Assembly: GCA_019636095.1 (NCBI GenBank)
Contig: JAHBYF010000002.1
Coordinates: forward strand, 124,001-188,000
Direction of reading: 5' to 3'
DNA: 64,000 nt
DNA from: Hyphomonadaceae bacterium
GTDB taxonomy: Bacteria; Pseudomonadota; Alphaproteobacteria; Caulobacterales; Aquidulcibacteraceae
In this document: piece after piece, positions 28,375 through 36,470 of the stretch
Layout of the letters: each line of letters starts with the position of its first letter
Numbering within the stretch: the stretch's first letter is position 1
Position numbers and translations under genes: made by a program
Notes under the pieces: model-generated
The model's input: only the letters and a program-made list of their open reading frames with translations
The model's database searches: none
Told to the model about the DNA's origin: nothing

Positions 28375-30345
28375 ATGAATTGGAAGCGTGTGGCGCTGCT
28401 GGTGGCAGGCAGCCTGGTGACGGTGGTTCTTCTCGGTGGGGCGCTGCTGACGTTCCTGGTGTTGCGCCTTGACGTGCGCGGCGAGATCGAGCGCAACGTC
28501 GAGGCCGCCACTGGCCGCGATCTTACCATCAACGGCAGCGTCGGCGTCAGCTATTGGCCGGTGCTTGGTTTGAAGGCGCGCGATGTCACGCTGGCTAATG
28601 TGGAAGGTGGGCGCGCGCCCGCCTTCATTGCGGCGGACGAGATTGATATCGGGGTCGAGTTGCGCCCGCTACTTGACCGCGAGGTCAATGTGCGTCGGCT
28701 CGTGTTCCAGCGTCCGCAGGTGGCGCTTGAGGTTGATGCTGAGGGGCAGCCGAATTGGCTCTTGCGGCCGCAGGTCAGCACCACGCCGCCGCCGACAACC
28801 ACCCCTTCGCCTGCGCCTCAGCCGGGCCCCGTCGACGCTTCGCGCACCAGTCTGCGCAGCGTGCGGATCAACGACGGCGAAGTGAGCTTCTTCGATGCGC
28901 GTCGCGGTGCTGGGTGGACTGTCGGCGAAGTCGACATTGCCACGGCGCTGACGAGTCTCAATGCGCCGATGAGCGCGCAGGGCTCGGTGCGCTACAATGA
29001 CCATGAGGTCAAAGTTGAAGCGAACATCGCGCAGCCAGGCGCAGCCATTCGTGGCGAGCTTACTCAACTCGTCCTGAATATCGAGAGCGATGTGCTCACG
29101 GCTGAGTTTCGCGGCCAAACTGTTGCGGCGTCCGGCGAGCTTGCTGGCACGGTACGCGCCTCGGGGCCGAGCCTGCGCGAGCTGGCGTCTTGGACCGGCA
29201 CGCCGTTGCAGACGCCGGTGGGCTTCGAGCAGTTTGCGGTGACGGGCCGTCTTACAATCGGCGGCGGCGCCTACAGCTTCTCCAACGCAGGCTTCGCGGT
29301 CGATCAAGTGCGTGGGCGCGGCGACTTTGTCCTCTCGGAGTTGCGAGATCGCCCGTATCTAAGCGGGCGCATTGAGCTCTTTGATTTCGACCTGAACCCC
29401 TATCTCTCCGGTCAGGCGCCTCCGGCCACCGAGGGTCAGGCCGAAGCTGCGGCGGCGATGCCGGACGCGGGGCAAGCGTCGCGGCCGACTGCCGAGATCG
29501 CCACCGTCGCGGCGGCCCCGAGGGCTGTGGACGTACGCGAGGCGCCGAGTGAAACGCCGATCGATTTTTCCGGTTTGAAGGCGCTCAACGCGGATCTGGA
29601 ACTGGTCACGCACGCAGTGCTCATTCAACATATGCGCGTCGATGCGAGCCGGCTGAATCTGGTTCTGAACAACGGTTACATGGCCGCGACCGTTCACAAT
29701 GTCTCGCTCTATGGCGGCTCTGGACGCGGGCGATTTGAAATCGATGCACGGGAGCCTGCCGCGCGCATGACTCAAGACCTCGCATTTACGAACCTCGATG
29801 CGCAGAACTTCCTCACCGACGCCTTCAACTATGCCGGCATCGAGGGCCGTGCTGAGCTTTCGCTGAATGTGCGCGTCCAAGGCCGAACGCAGAGCGAGAT
29901 GATCAATGGCGCTGACGGTTACGCTCATATCGAGGTGGTGACAGGCGTGTTGCACGGCGTCGATCTCGGCGGCGTCGCCACCACCATTCGCAATGCGTTG
30001 CGCGGCGAGTTGATTGCGCCTGAAGCGCAAACGCCGTTTCAAGGTTTATCGGCGACGTTTGCGATCGCAGATGGCGTGCTAGCTTCGGATTCTCTGTCGA
30101 TGAACACAGCGGATCTGCGGATCCCGGGGGTGGCGGTGATTGATTTGCCGAACCGGCGTTTGGACGCGCGCCTGGCGCCGCGGTCTCCGCGCGGCGGCGT
30201 CGTCGTGCCGTTCGCTGCGCGGGGACCGTTCGGGGAGTTGATGTACGCCCACGATATAAGTGGTCGGGCGCTGGCCGACATTACGCCGAGGATCGCTCAG
30301 GTGGAGGCGGCGTCGCGCGCGTCAACGCGCGCGGTTTCGCCTTAG
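28375..30345 (+). CDS. AsmA-family inner-membrane/periplasmic protein
   Basis: A 656-residue protein with one N-terminal membrane helix (about residues 6-28) and a long periplasmic part. The start of the AsmA domain is seen in ATGRDLTINGSVGVSYWPVLGLKARDVTLAN, and the C-terminal AsmA repeat in LSLNVRVQGRTQSEMINGADGYAHIEV. AsmA-like proteins are now thought to bridge inner and outer membrane for lipid transport. A proline-rich segment near residues 140-155 and an alanine-rich linker near 345-385 separate the domains. GGTGGGGA lies before the ATG. Confidence 0.9.
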   Translation: MNWKRVALLVAGSLVTVVLLGGALLTFLVLRLDVRGEIERNVEAATGRDLTINGSVGVSYWPVLGLKARDVTLANVEGGRAPAFIAADEIDIGVELRPLLDREVNVRRLVFQRPQVALEVDAEGQPNWLLRPQVSTTPPPTTTPSPAPQPGPVDASRTSLRSVRINDGEVSFFDARRGAGWTVGEVDIATALTSLNAPMSAQGSVRYNDHEVKVEANIAQPGAAIRGELTQLVLNIESDVLTAEFRGQTVAASGELAGTVRASGPSLRELASWTGTPLQTPVGFEQFAVTGRLTIGGGAYSFSNAGFAVDQVRGRGDFVLSELRDRPYLSGRIELFDFDLNPYLSGQAPPATEGQAEAAAAMPDAGQASRPTAEIATVAAAPRAVDVREAPSETPIDFSGLKALNADLELVTHAVLIQHMRVDASRLNLVLNNGYMAATVHNVSLYGGSGRGRFEIDAREPAARMTQDLAFTNLDAQNFLTDAFNYAGIEGRAELSLNVRVQGRTQSEMINGADGYAHIEVVTGVLHGVDLGGVATTIRNALRGELIAPEAQTPFQGLSATFAIADGVLASDSLSMNTADLRIPGVAVIDLPNRRLDARLAPRSPRGGVVVPFAARGPFGELMYAHDISGRALADITPRIAQVEAASRASTRAVSP

Positions 30346-30971
30346 TCGCTGAGGGCGGCGTCAAGCGTACGGACCATGACCTCGGGGGTTTGGAAGTCGC
30401 CGGCGAGGCGCTGACCGTTCAAGAAGAAAGTCGGCGTCGCGTTGACGCCGGCGGCCCGAGCGGCATCGAGCGATCGCATGATGCGATCTCTGCCTGCCGG
30501 GTCGTTGAGGCTCGCCATGACTTGCGCTTCTGTGAGCCCCCACTCAGCGCCGGCGGCGACAAGGCTGGCGACAACACCGCCCATTGTCTCGTTGGACATA
30601 ATCGCCGACTGACGTTCGAAGAGGATTCCGAGCCGCCGGAAATATTCCGGCCCGTCGGCGTTTTCGCAGCGTGCGAGTTGGAACATGCCGAAGGCGACAG
30701 CTGCTGGCTGCGTCAGCATTTCGCTCAGCGTTAGCCGCACGTGGCCGGTATCGATGTAATTGGCCTTTAACGTCGCCCAATTGGTCGCGTGAAAATGCGC
30801 GCAGTGGGGACACGCCGCGGACGCGTATTCCAGCAATTGGACAGGCGCAGTCTCAGAGCCAATGCTCATGGCGTCGGGGTTGGAGGTTTGCGCGGAGCTG
30901 TGGCCTGCAGCGGCGAGGCCAACCAAAACGCCGCCCGCGGCGAATGCGCGGCGGGAAGGAAACTGGTTCAT
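30342..30971 (-). CDS. DsbA-family thiol oxidoreductase, exported
   Basis: A 209-residue thioredoxin-fold protein with a signal sequence carrying RR (SRRAFAAGGVLVGLAAAGHSSA), which may be a Tat signal. The catalytic CPHC is at residues 54-57, followed by the typical inserted helices and the cis-proline loop in VNATPTFFLNGQRLAG. It would form or exchange disulfides in the periplasm. Starts upstream of 30971 run into the tRNA-Phe gene. Its stop shares TTAG with the AsmA stop. Confidence 0.9.
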   Translation of the reverse strand: MNQFPSRRAFAAGGVLVGLAAAGHSSAQTSNPDAMSIGSETAPVQLLEYASAACPHCAHFHATNWATLKANYIDTGHVRLTLSEMLTQPAAVAFGMFQLARCENADGPEYFRRLGILFERQSAIMSNETMGGVVASLVAAGAEWGLTEAQVMASLNDPAGRDRIMRSLDAARAAGVNATPTFFLNGQRLAGDFQTPEVMVRTLDAALSD

Positions 30972-31018
30972 CGGAACACGCTGGTCGAAAATCGAAGCAG
31001 GACTATGGCCGCCCAAAA

Positions 31019-31094
31019 TGGTGCCTGGGGCCGGAATCGAACCAGCGACACGCGGATTTTCAATCCGCTGCTCTACCAACTGAGCTACCCAGGC
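31019..31094 (-). tRNA. tRNA-Phe (GAA)
   Basis: Minus-strand cloverleaf: acceptor GCCTGGG/CCCAGGC, D-arm TAGCTCAGTTGGTAGAGCA, anticodon loop TTGAAAA (anticodon GAA), T-arm GCTGGTTCGATTCCGGC, discriminator A and encoded CCA. Length 76. It lies right upstream of the DsbA-like gene. Confidence 0.97.
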
Positions 31095-31287
31095 GGCCGG
31101 TCAGGCGGGCATCCTGGAGGTCAGGGGCCGTCTTTCGGAGCGTGGCTCTATAGCGGGGCGTCCCTGACCTGTCCACGCCAGCCTGAAGTTGGCGTTTTGG
31201 GGGTGAAACGGCCCTTGCCTCTGGTCGCCAGCGACCGAAGATAGCTCTCGGAGAGGCGACCGACGCCGGGAGGAGGACAATCCAGTC

Positions 31288-32094
31288 ATGTGCCAAGAAC
31301 TCTGTGGGACGGATACCGTCCATTCCTCATTGCGCTACCTTGATCGCCGGGGGCTGCTGAAAGGCGCCGCCGCCAGCGCTGCTGCTCTGGCGCTCACGGC
31401 TTGTGAGACAACCAATCCGGAAACGGGGCGCAGCCAATTCATCATTGTTGATGATGCACAGCTGCAGCAAGCGTCGTTGCAATCGTGGGCGCAAGTGCGT
31501 CAACAGACGCCAGAATGGCGCAATGCCGCCGCGCAACGGCGGGTTGAAACCGTCGGCCGCCGCGTCGTGCAAGCCGCCGGACGCGGCAATCAGAGTTGGG
31601 AATTTGTCTTGTTCGATAGCCCGCAGAAGAACGCATTCGTGCTGCCCGGCGGACAGGTCGGCTTTTATCGCGGTCTCTACGAAATCTGCGATCGAGACGA
31701 TTGGATCGCGACTGTGCTTGGCCATGAAACTGGCCACGTGACCGGCCGGCACGCCGCTGAGCGCTACAGCCGCGAAATGGCGACGCAGACAGCCGTGCAA
31801 ATCGCGGGCGCTGCAACGAATAGCGATTTGGCCGCGGCGGCTCTTGGGCTTGGTGCGCAAGTGGGCATCAGCCTTCCATTCTCGCGCGAACAGGAGTCGG
31901 AAGCTGATATTCTGGGCATCCGCTACATGCACGCCGCCGGCTACGATCCGAAGGAAGCCATCCCGTTCTGGCAGCGCATGGAACAGGGCGCCGGCTCGCG
32001 GCCGCCGGAGTTTCTGTCGACTCACCCCAACCCGGACAACCGCATCCAGCGGATCCGCAACTACATCAATGAACAAGGCTGGGGACCGGTCTAA
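31288..32094 (+). CDS. M48-family metalloprotease lipoprotein
   Basis: A 268-residue periplasmic zinc protease. After a basic stretch with twin arginines it has a lipobox LTAC (Cys39). The zinc site is HETGH at residues 146-150 in VLGHETGHVTGRHAAER; the third ligand is in EQESEADILG near residue 206. NAFVLPGGQVGFYRGL and STHPNPDNRIQRIR are typical of the LoiP/BepA group without TPR repeats. GGAGGAGG precedes the ATG at about 12 bases. It likely degrades misfolded outer-membrane proteins, by family analogy. Confidence 0.93.
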   Translation: MCQELCGTDTVHSSLRYLDRRGLLKGAAASAAALALTACETTNPETGRSQFIIVDDAQLQQASLQSWAQVRQQTPEWRNAAAQRRVETVGRRVVQAAGRGNQSWEFVLFDSPQKNAFVLPGGQVGFYRGLYEICDRDDWIATVLGHETGHVTGRHAAERYSREMATQTAVQIAGAATNSDLAAAALGLGAQVGISLPFSREQESEADILGIRYMHAAGYDPKEAIPFWQRMEQGAGSRPPEFLSTHPNPDNRIQRIRNYINEQGWGPV

Positions 32095-32115
32095 CGGCTT
32101 GAAAACATACGCGCC

Positions 32116-32144
32116 GGCTCGCCTTGCTTCAGCCAGGGCGAGCC
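32116..32144 (+). terminator. Stem-loop between the M48 gene and tRNA-His
   Basis: GGCTCGCC (32116-32123) and GGCGAGCC (32137-32144) form an 8-bp stem. No T-run follows, so if it terminates the M48 transcript it would need Rho or be inefficient. Confidence 0.4.
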
Positions 32145-32168
32145 GCTAGGTTCCGCGCCCCGAGCAAT

Positions 32169-32245
32169 GCCGCCTTAGCTCAGTTGGTTAGAGCACTGGT
32201 TTGTGGAACCAGGTGTCCCCGGTTCGAGCCCGGGAGGCGGTACCA
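32169..32245 (+). tRNA. tRNA-His (GUG)
   Basis: Cloverleaf with acceptor GCCGCCT/AGGCGGT (first pair G-U), D-arm TAGCTCAGTTGGTTAGAGCA, anticodon loop TTGTGGA (anticodon GTG), T-arm CCCCGGTTCGAGCCCGGG, discriminator A73 and encoded CCA. There is no G-1 and no C73, which matches the known alphaproteobacterial tRNA-His departure. The next base begins the TTG codon of the ATP-grasp gene. Confidence 0.97.
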
Positions 32246-33244
32246 TTGCCATCGGACGGCGCAGCAAAACCCGACCTGAACTTTCTCAGCGCTCATGCGC
32301 GTTATGCGCGGCGCGCCGCGGATGCGTGCGGCTACGCGTTCCGCTCTCTCGATGGCGCTGACGGATATCTGTTCGAAGTGCGCGATGGCGCGCGCGTTGC
32401 GGTCTTCGGCGCCGGCGCGGGCACGCCGTACGCATTGAACGATGCGCGCGCCGCATCGCTTGCCCGCGATAAGGCCTTCTGCGCTGAGGTGCTGCGGCAA
32501 GCTGGTGTCCCCGTCCTGGCCGGCGAGAAGTTTTTTGTGACTAGCCGCTGGGCGGAAATGCGTTCGCCCGGACGTGAACCGGGCGATGCGTTGGCATATG
32601 CGGCCCGCGCGAACTACCCGATTTTCTGCAAGCCGCTGTCGGCATCAAACGGTCTCTTCGCGGAGGTGATCGATAGTGCCGAAGAATTCGGCGACTACAT
32701 GGCGCGTGTGTCGCGCGAACACTTCGCCATCCTCATTCAGCCCTATGTGTGCGCAGATGAGTATCGCGTGTTCGTGCTGAACGGGCGGCCCTTATTCTCG
32801 TATCGCAAGACATGGCCCGCCGTTACAGGAGATGGAAAACGGACGCTTGTGGATCTTGTCGCCGCGCTGCCGCGCGATGCTGGTGATCCGCCACTGAAGG
32901 CGCGGGGCCGCGACGCGGAGGGCCAGAAAGTGCTTGGTGGCGACGTGCCGGCCGAACACTCGATTGTGTTCCTCCAAGGGCCTGCCAACCGATCAGCGGG
33001 CGGAGGTGCTTCAGATCTATGTAACGGCGCACCACGTGCGCTTGACGACATTGCACTGAAGGCAGCTGACGCCCTGGGGCTTGCCTTGGCGGCGATAGAC
33101 ATCTTTGCGAGCGGATCAGATTTCCAAGATCCCACCGTCATCGAAGTCAACTCGAACCCGATGATCGCGACGCTCGAGGATAACAACCGCTGGCCTCTGA
33201 TCATCGAAATCTGGCGCGCAAACTTTGAAGCGGCGTTCAGATGA
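32246..33244 (+). CDS. ATP-grasp ligase of cyanophycin-synthetase/RimK type
   Basis: About 332 residues with the ATP-grasp fold. NYPIFCKPLSASNGL is the nucleotide-binding lysine strand, and FAILIQPYVCADEYRVFVL then PAVTGDGKRTLVDLV closely follow the cyanophycin synthetase (CphA) pattern. VIEVNSNPMIATLE is the metal-binding C-terminal strand. Such enzymes join an amino acid or peptide to a carboxylate with ATP. No ATG is near; I take TTG at 32246, directly after the tRNA-His CCA, with GGGAGGCGG of the tRNA acceptor as a ribosome site. The frame is open back to 32201 inside the tRNA. It overlaps the FolC/Mur-like gene by four bases. Confidence 0.83.
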   Translation: MPSDGAAKPDLNFLSAHARYARRAADACGYAFRSLDGADGYLFEVRDGARVAVFGAGAGTPYALNDARAASLARDKAFCAEVLRQAGVPVLAGEKFFVTSRWAEMRSPGREPGDALAYAARANYPIFCKPLSASNGLFAEVIDSAEEFGDYMARVSREHFAILIQPYVCADEYRVFVLNGRPLFSYRKTWPAVTGDGKRTLVDLVAALPRDAGDPPLKARGRDAEGQKVLGGDVPAEHSIVFLQGPANRSAGGGASDLCNGAPRALDDIALKAADALGLALAAIDIFASGSDFQDPTVIEVNSNPMIATLEDNNRWPLIIEIWRANFEAAFR

Positions 33245-34467
33245 AGATCTGGCGCGTGCCGTATCCGAAGTTTGGCGATGGGCCGGGATTGGGGCGATGC
33301 GCGGCGGTCGCGCATCGGCTCGGCGTTGACCTTGCCGGTTTTGGCGCGCGCGGCGCCGTGATTGTCGGCTCCAACGGCAAGGGGTCGACAGCGGCGATGT
33401 GCGCCGCGGTGTTGCAACAGACGGGCGCGAGTGTCGGCCTCTTCACGTCGCCGCATTTGTTGACGCTGAACGAGCGTTTTCGTGTTGGCGATAACGACAT
33501 TTCTGATGCCGATCTAGCGTATCACTGGGAGCGCGTGCGTGCGGCGATCGCGGCGGCCAAGCTGGATGATGCGGTCGCCGGCTTCGAGTTTCTGTTTCTC
33601 ATTGCGGCGGATTGGTTCGCCGCTCGCGGCTGCACCCATACGGTGTGGGAAGCGGGCATCGGTGGGCGGCTTGACCCTGTGAAGCTGATTGAGGCGCGCC
33701 AATTGGCGCTGACGGCCCTGGACTTTGAACACACGGCGCTTCTGGGCGAGACGCTGGAAGCGATCGCGTTGGAGAAGGTGGCGGCGGCGCCCGACGGAGC
33801 GCAGCTCTTTGTGAGCGAAGTGGCCGCGCCGGTGAAGTCACGGGTGCGCGCGGTAATTGAGGACTATTGTGCAAAGCATGCCGTGCGCACCGTGATCGTT
33901 GATCCGATCGATCACGATTTGCCACTGCGTGGCGCCCATCAGCAGAGCAACGCCGCACTTGCTTTGGCTCTCTCGCAATCACTGACGACGCTGAGCGTCG
34001 AACAAATCAGACAAGGGTTCGCGGCGACGCGATGGCCGGGACGATTGGAAGTCTTGAACGATGATCCCTTGGTCGTGATCGACGTCGGACATACGCCCGA
34101 TGGCGTCGCACAGGCGCTGCGTGGCTTTGAGCGCATGCGTGGCGACCGCGCTGGTGTTTTGGTCTGCGGCGTTTCTGCCGACAAGGATGCCGATGCAATC
34201 ATCACACAATTAGCGCCGGCGTTCGGACAGATCGTTTGCACGGCTGCCGTACACAAAGGCGCGTCGCCAGCCGTGATTGCGTCGCTCGCGCAGAAAGCGA
34301 ACCCCCAGGCCGAGATCACCCTAGCAGAATCGGTTGCCGAGGCGCGGCGGGTGGCGTTGGCGAAGGCGCTAAGCGGGCCCGCGTACGTGGCCGGTGGACT
34401 ATTTTTGGCTGCCGAGTTCAAAGCGGTGCATTTGGGGCGCGATCCAGCGTCGTTGGTCTTCTTTTGA
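33241..34467 (+). CDS. FolC/Mur-type ligase paired with the ATP-grasp gene
   Basis: A 408-residue ATP-dependent amide ligase. The P-loop VGSNGKGSTAAM (about residues 42-53) and FTSPHLLTLNERFRV are those of folylpolyglutamate/dihydrofolate synthase; WEAGIGGRLDPV and RWPGRLEVL follow. The usual DGAHNP motif is changed to DVGHTPDG, and the N-terminus is shorter than in FolC. It starts ATGA within the ATP-grasp stop. In cyanophycin synthetase an ATP-grasp and a Mur ligase module are fused; here the two lie in adjacent coupled genes. I infer a joint amide ligase, but a diverged FolC cannot be excluded. Confidence 0.8.
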   Translation: MKIWRVPYPKFGDGPGLGRCAAVAHRLGVDLAGFGARGAVIVGSNGKGSTAAMCAAVLQQTGASVGLFTSPHLLTLNERFRVGDNDISDADLAYHWERVRAAIAAAKLDDAVAGFEFLFLIAADWFAARGCTHTVWEAGIGGRLDPVKLIEARQLALTALDFEHTALLGETLEAIALEKVAAAPDGAQLFVSEVAAPVKSRVRAVIEDYCAKHAVRTVIVDPIDHDLPLRGAHQQSNAALALALSQSLTTLSVEQIRQGFAATRWPGRLEVLNDDPLVVIDVGHTPDGVAQALRGFERMRGDRAGVLVCGVSADKDADAIITQLAPAFGQIVCTAAVHKGASPAVIASLAQKANPQAEITLAESVAEARRVALAKALSGPAYVAGGLFLAAEFKAVHLGRDPASLVFF

Positions 34468-34503
34468 GGCGGTTGCGCGGCTAGAAAAGACCTGCGGGGA
34501 CCC

Positions 34504-35763
34504 ATGCCAAAAACACTCTTCGAGCATCTTTCGCCCGACACCGGCCCGAAGCGCATTCTTGCGCTCGACGGCGGTGGCGTGAAGGGTTTGCTGACCCTCG
34601 GTATGCTCAAAGCCGTTGAGGACGAGTTGCGCCGTCGCGCCCACGGTGCGGCGGATTTCAGGCTCTCAGACTATTACGACTTGATCGGCGGCACCTCTAC
34701 GGGCGCGATCATATCGGCGGGTCTAGCGCTGGGCCTCAGCGTGGACGAGCTGATTGCCCTCTACCAGCGCCTCGGCCCCGAGGTGTTTGGCAAGAGCGCC
34801 GGTGATGGGGTGTTCTTGCAGTCGAGATTCGAGTCGAAGAAACTGCGCCGCGCGCTTCACTCCGTGCTGTCGACAAAGACGATTGGCACCGAGGATCTGA
34901 AGACTGGTCTCGCTATTCACGCAAAGCGGATTGATACAGGCTCAGCCTGGGTGGTGACCAACCATCCGCTCAGCATGTATTACGATCCGCCGGGCGATAG
35001 CGGCATCTTCCCCAACAAGCGCTATCGGCTGACGGATCTGGTGCTCGCGAGCGCCGCGGCGCCGACGTTCTTTGATGAGATTACTATCGATATTGAGTTC
35101 GATGAGAAGCGGCGACCGATTCAAAAGGGCTATTTCGTCGATGGCGCCGTCAGCGCCAACAACAATCCGAGTATGCAATTGTTCATGCTGGCGCTGGAGC
35201 CGGCATATAGGTTTGGCTGGAAAGCAGGCGCCGACACGCTAATGATGACGTCGTGCGGCACGGGCGCGCGCAGGCCGAGTGTCGATGGCAAGAGTTTTCA
35301 GGGGCTGCCGCCGGGATTGCGTGGCGTTCACGCGTTGCGGGCGATGGTCTACGACACGCAAATCCAAGGCATCATGATGATGCAGGCGCTGTCGGAGCCG
35401 AAACGCCCGTGGCACATCAATTCTGAGGTTGGTGATATGCGCGGCGTCTGTGTAAGCGGCGTGCCGCTGCTGGATTACCAACGCGTCGACGTGGTGCTCG
35501 ATACCAAGCCCAAGGCGAAGCGCCGCGGCGATCCTGTTCCGCCGATGACCCCGCTCGAACGCATGCTCGGACGCGAACTCCCGGCTGAAGCGCTTGAGGC
35601 GCTCGACCACATGGATAACGGCAAGAAAGAAAATTTGGATTTGCTTTTGGAGGTGGGCGTCGCGGCCGGCCGCACCTTCGTCGATGCGAACTATCCCGAT
35701 CCAAAGTTCGACCTTCCCGAGTGGGGCGGCGCCCGACGGGCGAACGGATTTGCGGTTTCCTAA
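34504..35763 (+). CDS. Patatin-like phospholipase
   Basis: A 419-residue cytoplasmic patatin. The oxyanion loop DGGGVKG is at residues 22-28, the nucleophile elbow GTSTG at 63-67 with Ser65, and the catalytic aspartate is Asp213 in VDGAVSANN. These give a complete Ser-Asp dyad. The middle AASAAAPTFFD is also typical. The fold acts on phospholipid or galactolipid acyl chains. It follows the FolC/Mur-like gene by 36 bases and precedes the RyR-type gene by 24 bases. Similar patatins serve as effectors in several bacterial immune systems, but no CD-NTase or other known trigger gene is in this window. Confidence 0.93.
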   Translation: MPKTLFEHLSPDTGPKRILALDGGGVKGLLTLGMLKAVEDELRRRAHGAADFRLSDYYDLIGGTSTGAIISAGLALGLSVDELIALYQRLGPEVFGKSAGDGVFLQSRFESKKLRRALHSVLSTKTIGTEDLKTGLAIHAKRIDTGSAWVVTNHPLSMYYDPPGDSGIFPNKRYRLTDLVLASAAAPTFFDEITIDIEFDEKRRPIQKGYFVDGAVSANNNPSMQLFMLALEPAYRFGWKAGADTLMMTSCGTGARRPSVDGKSFQGLPPGLRGVHALRAMVYDTQIQGIMMMQALSEPKRPWHINSEVGDMRGVCVSGVPLLDYQRVDVVLDTKPKAKRRGDPVPPMTPLERMLGRELPAEALEALDHMDNGKKENLDLLLEVGVAAGRTFVDANYPDPKFDLPEWGGARRANGFAVS

Positions 35764-35787
35764 AGAGTCGTTGCTAGAGTGAGGGCG

Positions 35788-36417
35788 ATGGCTCGCGCCG
35801 CAAAGACCAAGAAGGCCGATCCCGTGAGGGAGGCGGCCGTGGACTATTTCTCCTCGCGTTCGCACAACGCGTGGCGCAAGCTGCTGCTTGAAACCAATCC
35901 CGAGCAACGCGGCCAACCGCGGATGCGTCTGCGCGGCGGCGTCATGGTTGATATCAATAAACCATGGGCCAGCCTCGACCCGCGAGCGAAAGCCGATAAC
36001 AAGCGCGCGGCTTATGATGCGTTCGATGCGGTGCGCCGTTTCCCGGAGGATCGCGAGGCCGCCTCGGAGTACGTCCACAAGCGCTGGATTGCGCGCAACA
36101 AGAACGACAAGAGCCAGCCGAAGGCGCTGTTCAAGCCCTATGCGCGGCTACCGGAGGTCGAGAAGGACAAGGATCGCGCGCATGTCGATCGGATGAAGGC
36201 GGCGCTGCGCGCTGTCGGGCCGAAGAAGAAGGCGGCGCGCAAGCCCGTGACCAAGAGCGTGCGGGTGGATGCGAAGTCGTGGGCGCGTTTGGAAAAGGCG
36301 GCGAAGCAGCTTTCCGAAACGTTAGGTCGTCGCATCACGCCACAGGCATTGTTGATCGCCGGCGCCGAAGCAGTCGCCACGGCGGCGAAAGCGGTGGCAA
36401 AGGCCAAGAAGAGCTAA
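35788..36417 (+). CDS. Protein with two RyR-like repeats and RHH-like C-terminus
   Basis: A 209-residue basic protein. Repeat 2 (residues 97-130) reads HKRWIARN, then FKPYARLPEVEKDKDRAHV, which is the RyR (ryanodine receptor repeat) pattern of H-x-x-W followed by PY-x-x-LP and a charged EK..DR end. Repeat 1 (residues 26-73) reads HNAWRKLL, then DINKPWASLDPRAKADNKRA, the same skeleton. The C-terminus VRVDAKSWARLEKAAKQLS, then GRRITPQALLIAG, looks like a ribbon-helix-helix DNA-binding unit. ATG 35788 follows GAGTGAGGG. The role as sensor or regulator of the patatin is inferred from position and domain type only. Confidence 0.72.
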   Translation: MARAAKTKKADPVREAAVDYFSSRSHNAWRKLLLETNPEQRGQPRMRLRGGVMVDINKPWASLDPRAKADNKRAAYDAFDAVRRFPEDREAASEYVHKRWIARNKNDKSQPKALFKPYARLPEVEKDKDRAHVDRMKAALRAVGPKKKAARKPVTKSVRVDAKSWARLEKAAKQLSETLGRRITPQALLIAGAEAVATAAKAVAKAKKS

Positions 36418-36470
36418 CGCGCGGTTAGGCCGCCTTGCGCGGCGGTCCGATCCGGTGGACATGGCCCTTC

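Noticed and set aside
34504..36417. CBASS-type immune operon (CapV-like patatin)
   Set aside because: No CD-NTase, ubiquitin-like or HORMA/TRIP13 genes lie nearby, so the standard CBASS label is not supported.
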